A DNA stretch of 64,000 nucleotides, taken from contig PLNS01000006.1 of NCBI GenBank assembly GCA_003141855.1, positions 44,163 through 108,162 on the forward strand. Reading direction: 5' to 3'. Shown in pieces: positions 61,159 through 64,000 of the stretch (positions are counted from its first letter, which is position 1; every line of letters starts with the position of its first letter). The translations under genes and the position numbers were made by a program. The notes below the pieces were generated by a model that worked only from the letters and a program-made list of their open reading frames with translations, was not told where the DNA came from and ran no database searches. This DNA comes from Candidatus Bathyarchaeota archaeon (lineage in GTDB: Archaea; Thermoproteota; Bathyarchaeia; Bathyarchaeales; Bathycorpusculaceae).

Positions 61159-61330
61159 TACGCATATTACTATGAAGAAGGCTCTTTATGCCCATTTAGT
61201 CCTAAGCATACCCTAAACCAAGAGAAAGCTTGGGTAAGACCTATTTTTTGTTTGCTATATCGGTGAAAAGAATGTGGTTTATTAATGGTGTTTTCATTTT
61301 CTTTACGGGTTAATTGTTGAAGGCAAGACA

Positions 61331-62032
61331 TTGAGCGTTTTTACAAGAATTCGGCGAAACGAGTATGTCAAGTCGGCACTCGTTATCGGGGTAATCGTTG
61401 CTGTGGTTTTGGGGTTTTTCTTTGGCTTACAGTTGGTTCTGGGTACAGCGGTTCCTGTGAGGGTTGTGGAAAGCGGTAGCATGTGCGTTCCCTATGATGG
61501 TGCCTGCGATGGTTGGAGCCATCCTTTTGACCACACCTTGCATGTGGGCGACATTATAGTTATCCAGCAAGTAAACCCAGCTGACCTCAACGCTAACTAC
61601 CCCAACAGCGACATCATCGTCTACGAAAACCCAACCGACCCAACAGACACGCCAATCGTTCACCGCATAGTGGCAACATATGAAGTCAACGGCACACTAT
61701 ATTTCCAAACAAAAGGCGACGGAAACGGCGACAAGTGGCCAGCGACGCCTTCAACTGGAGATTACGATTCAAATTCGCTTTGGCATACTGGGCAAGGGGT
61801 TCCCCAAAACCTAGTAATAGGTAAAGTTGTTATGCGTATTCCATACTTTGGATGGGTTACCCTTCTCTTGAGGAATAATCCGTGGGGCTTGCCAGTGGTT
61901 ATTGGTCTTATACTGTTGCTTGTGGTTCTTGAGTTCATCATTCCCTTAATCAAGGGCAAAAAAGGCAAGCCTGAAGAAGAGACAGAAAATAAGACGGATG
62001 AGGTTAAAAATTTTACCTTAACAGCTTGGTAA
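61331..62032 (+). CDS. signal peptidase I (archaeal type)
   Basis: 233 aa. An N-terminal membrane helix (~15-40), catalytic Ser50 in VVESGSM and His111 in TPIVHRIVA in place of bacterial Lys, as in archaeal/ER enzymes, and a C-terminal helix (~180-205) with a charged tail. It would process the signal peptides of the surface proteins of this window. Start TTG 61331 follows GAAGG. Confidence 0.88.
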   Translation: MSVFTRIRRNEYVKSALVIGVIVAVVLGFFFGLQLVLGTAVPVRVVESGSMCVPYDGACDGWSHPFDHTLHVGDIIVIQQVNPADLNANYPNSDIIVYENPTDPTDTPIVHRIVATYEVNGTLYFQTKGDGNGDKWPATPSTGDYDSNSLWHTGQGVPQNLVIGKVVMRIPYFGWVTLLLRNNPWGLPVVIGLILLLVVLEFIIPLIKGKKGKPEEETENKTDEVKNFTLTAW

Positions 62033-62099
62033 CGAAGACTGGCATTTAGTGTCTACGTTATCGCCTTTCACGTCATTTTAACGCGATACGGAATTATCT

Positions 62100-62564
62100 T
62101 TAAGACTTTGCTGGTTGCTTGAGGCTTTGTGCAAAGGCTTCAGCTTGCCTTAGGTCGTCGTCGTTGGGATGCCCTTTTTGTATGCCGCCCACTATCTTCA
62201 TGAGTGCATAAGTGTCGAATCCAGCACAATTGAACTCGCCAACAATGCTAAAACCCTTAGACTCAAGTTTTTCGCGGAGTTTCTTGTGGAATTTGGATGC
62301 ATTTCCTGTTTGACCGCTGGTGGAGAATATGAAGGCTTTCTTGTTAGTAACCGCGGGCAGCTTGTCGGCCAAGTCGAGCAAAACTTTATGATGTTTTCCA
62401 AAAGTAATCCCTGAACCAAACCCGATAAGGTCATAATCGGAAAGCCCATTTGGGTCAACTTCGGTTGGCGTTTTTACTTCTGCATCGAGCGTTTTCGCGA
62501 AGATAGAAGCTATTTTCTCGGTGTTTTTATGGTGAAAAGAAAAACAGATTATTAGCGTTTTCAT
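62100..62564 (-). CDS. flavodoxin-like protein
   Basis: 154 aa from ATG 62564 (MKTLIICFSFHHKNTEKIA). The FMN phosphate loop is SFHHKNTE, then YDLIGFGSGITFGKHHKVL and FIFSTSGQTGN flank the isoalloxazine. A low-potential electron carrier or an NAD(P)H-linked flavoprotein. It is separated from ferritin by a shared regulatory gap. Confidence 0.85.
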   Translation of the reverse strand: MKTLIICFSFHHKNTEKIASIFAKTLDAEVKTPTEVDPNGLSDYDLIGFGSGITFGKHHKVLLDLADKLPAVTNKKAFIFSTSGQTGNASKFHKKLREKLESKGFSIVGEFNCAGFDTYALMKIVGGIQKGHPNDDDLRQAEAFAQSLKQPAKS

Positions 62565-62639
62565 AATTGTCACGGACATTTGAGTTTGACGCGGTTAAGC
62601 TATTATGTTTTTTGGGTTTGGTCCTTTTTGGGTGATAAA

Positions 62640-62660
62640 TCAATTTATATACTAAATTGA
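62640..62660. promoter_or_regulatory. inverted-repeat operator over ferritin TATA box
   Basis: TCAATTTA-TATAC-TAAATTGA has perfect 8-bp arms and overlaps the TATA-like TTTATATA, about 18 nt before ATG 62678 counting from its right end. It probably binds a metal- or redox-sensing repressor of the ferritin-like gene. Confidence 0.65.
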
Positions 62661-62677
62661 CCTAATTTTTGTAGGGA

Positions 62678-63142
62678 ATGATTTTGGTTTCTCAAAAACT
62701 TTTAGACTTTTTAAACAAGGGAATAGCGCGTGAACTTCAAGTCAGCATACAATACATGTGGCAGCACATCCAAGTAACAGGCACAGACGGCGCCATCGTG
62801 GAAGATGTTTTCCGCAAAACAGCCATCACCGAAATGAAACATGCCGAACGCCTAGCAGAACGCCTAGACTACCTCAACGGCGTAGCCACAACCAAGCCTG
62901 ACCCGATTTTCGTGGGAGGCAGCCTCATTGAAATGCTAAAGCAGGACGAGCAGAACGAAGAAGAAGCCATCAACCTCTACAAGCAAGCCATCCAAGTTGC
63001 GGCGGAAGAAGGCGACTACACCACACGGCGGCTGCTGGAAGATATCTTGGCTGAAGAAGAAAACCACATCAACACCTTCGGCAAACTCCTCGTCGGCATG
63101 ACAGAACCGTTTACTCAGCCAGGAACATCACAAATAGAATAA
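62678..63142 (+). CDS. ferritin-like di-iron protein (bacterioferritin/Dps type)
   Basis: 154 aa four-helix bundle. Metal ligands: Glu in IARELQVSIQYMW, Glu-x2-His in ITEMKHAERLAERL, Glu in DEQNEEEAINLYKQA and Glu-x2-His in LAEEENHINTF. It likely stores or detoxifies iron or peroxide. GTAGGGA precedes the ATG. A palindromic operator covers the promoter. Confidence 0.85.
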   Translation: MILVSQKLLDFLNKGIARELQVSIQYMWQHIQVTGTDGAIVEDVFRKTAITEMKHAERLAERLDYLNGVATTKPDPIFVGGSLIEMLKQDEQNEEEAINLYKQAIQVAAEEGDYTTRRLLEDILAEEENHINTFGKLLVGMTEPFTQPGTSQIE

Positions 63143-63161
63143 AAACAAAAAAGAAAGCTGT

Positions 63162-64000
63162 TTAACGCAGTTTCATTAGTACCATTTCTGCGGCTAAGAC
63201 CATGGGTTCCCATGTTTCGCAGAGCGGTGGCGCGTAGGCTGTGTCTGCTTTGGCTAGTTCGCGCACCGTCATGCCTTTTTGGATGGCGAAGCTGAGGCAG
63301 TTTATGCGTTGGGTGACTTCTTCTCCGCCTATGACTTGGCCTCCTATGATGCGTTGGCTTTCTTTTTCGACGATGAGTTTGACTTTGATGGGTTTGGCGC
63401 CTGGGAAATAGTCTGCTTTGGTTTTGCTGCTTATGGCTCCTGTGACGACTTCGATTCGGTTGCGTGTAGCGGAGGTTTCGGTTAAGCCTGTGTTGCCTGC
63501 TTCAATCTCAAAGAGCCTTGTGACTGCGGAAGCTAAGATGCCCGTGAACTGTGAGTAGTCGCCTCCAGCGTTTGCTCCAGCAACCTTGCCTTGGCGAACC
63601 GCTATGGTGCCGAGCTGGGCGCACATGGGTTTGTGGGTGATGAGGTTTGGCGCTTCAGCGCAGTCGCCGACCGCGTAGACGTCTTTTACGTCGGTTTCCA
63701 TGCGTCCGTTAGTCTTAATCGCACGGGTTTCGCCTAAGGGTATGCCCGCGTCAACGGCAAGCTTCGTGTTCGCTCGCACGCCGAAAGCGCTGATGAATAA
63801 GTCCGCTTCGATTTTTTCTCCGCCAGCCATCACCGCGGTAACTTTGTCTTCGCCGAGGAATTCTTCGACGCCCTTGCTCGTGAGAATAATCATGCCTTTC
63901 TCTTCTAGGTGTTCTTGGACAAGCTTTGCCATGTCTGCGTCGAGCAACTGGGGCAGAATCTGCGGCAACATCTCCACGATGGTAACTTTTAGGCCCCTCT
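63162..64000 (-). CDS. FAD/NAD pyridine nucleotide-disulfide oxidoreductase (partial)
   Basis: The C-terminal ~279 residues of an NADH oxidase/CoA-disulfide reductase-like flavoprotein; the N-terminal part is outside the window. Seen: NAD-domain end (VTIVEMLPQILP), ADLFISAFGVRANTKLA, the FAD motif DVYAVGDCAEAPN and a dimerisation domain with IIGGQVIGGEEVTQRINCLS. The active-site Cys would lie in the missing part, so the exact activity is open. Confidence 0.85.
   Translation of the reverse strand, partial: RGLKVTIVEMLPQILPQLLDADMAKLVQEHLEEKGMIILTSKGVEEFLGEDKVTAVMAGGEKIEADLFISAFGVRANTKLAVDAGIPLGETRAIKTNGRMETDVKDVYAVGDCAEAPNLITHKPMCAQLGTIAVRQGKVAGANAGGDYSQFTGILASAVTRLFEIEAGNTGLTETSATRNRIEVVTGAISSKTKADYFPGAKPIKVKLIVEKESQRIIGGQVIGGEEVTQRINCLSFAIQKGMTVRELAKADTAYAPPLCETWEPMVLAAEMVLMKLR

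Noticed and set aside
1-64000. CRISPR arrays, rRNA genes and a replication origin
   Set aside because: I searched by eye for regularly spaced repeats, rRNA signatures and Orc1/Cdc6 genes with ORB-like motifs and saw none.

Overview
The window is archaeal chromosome. It encodes a RecJ/GAN-like DHH nuclease, three KEOPS-related genes (Pcc1, Kae1, Bud32), both subunits of transcription factor E (TFE-alpha and an Fe-S TFE-beta), a proteasome beta subunit, Cdc48, NAC, MBF1, EF-1beta, FEN-1, archaeal-type ThrRS and ProRS, TruD, Pth2, Trm5, Trm56, RtcA and a tungsten-type aldehyde ferredoxin oxidoreductase. TFE-beta, unfused Kae1/Bud32 and a beta subunit without the canonical Thr1 suggest a TACK-type archaeon. 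A Bathyarchaeia-like lineage is a reasonable guess, but the sequence alone does not prove it. Gene density is high, strands alternate, and RBS-led operons often overlap by a few to about 30 nt. GTG and TTG starts are common.

Layout. 0-8.5 kb holds rps15-recJ-pcc1 (minus), a small AbrB/PIN toxin-antitoxin pair with a broken toxin, Kae1-Bud32-RdgB (minus), and TFE-beta-FtsJ-DUF4152-SpoIIM (plus). 8.5-23.6 kb holds NadC, a glycosyltransferase, AMMECR1, PsmB, Ogt, NadM, PrsW, the GGR-Pth2-TruD operon, a large anchored beta-propeller surface protein, Cdc48 and EF-1beta with a Zn-ribbon partner. 24-36.5 kb holds FEN-1, GlmS, an HTH regulator with an S-layer-type C-terminal domain, Trm5, RtcA, several small proteins, and a PadR-controlled ABC exporter with a perfect operator palindrome. 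36.6-48.8 kb holds a second propeller surface protein inserted beside a duplicated fragment of the proS 5' end, then ProRS, AOR, two aminotransferases, ThrRS, PfkB and a fluoride riboswitch ahead of crcB-DUF190. 48.9-55 kb holds NAC, a PUA protein and the MBF1-HflX-Trm56-TFE-alpha-HD-DUF2110 run, followed by small zinc proteins. 55.2-58.3 kb is a small island bounded by an intact tRNA-Val and a displaced copy of its 3' half. It carries a NodB-like deacetylase, a transposase remnant, an ATP-grasp ligase and a HAD phosphatase. 58.4-64 kb holds a GT39-like transferase, an MFS transporter with an N-terminal stop, signal peptidase, flavodoxin, a ferritin-like protein behind an inverted-repeat operator, and a partial NADH oxidase-type flavoprotein.

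Most interesting signals: (1) the tRNA-Val-bounded 3 kb island; (2) an unassigned ~85 bp interspersed repeat family with five copies in this window; (3) the truncated duplicate of the proS leader and start 2 kb upstream of the real gene; (4) a proteasome beta subunit with Ala at the Thr1 position and a Gln-rich leader; (5) HflX coding similarity that extends upstream without any usual start codon; (6) a long perfect hairpin in the proS promoter region.
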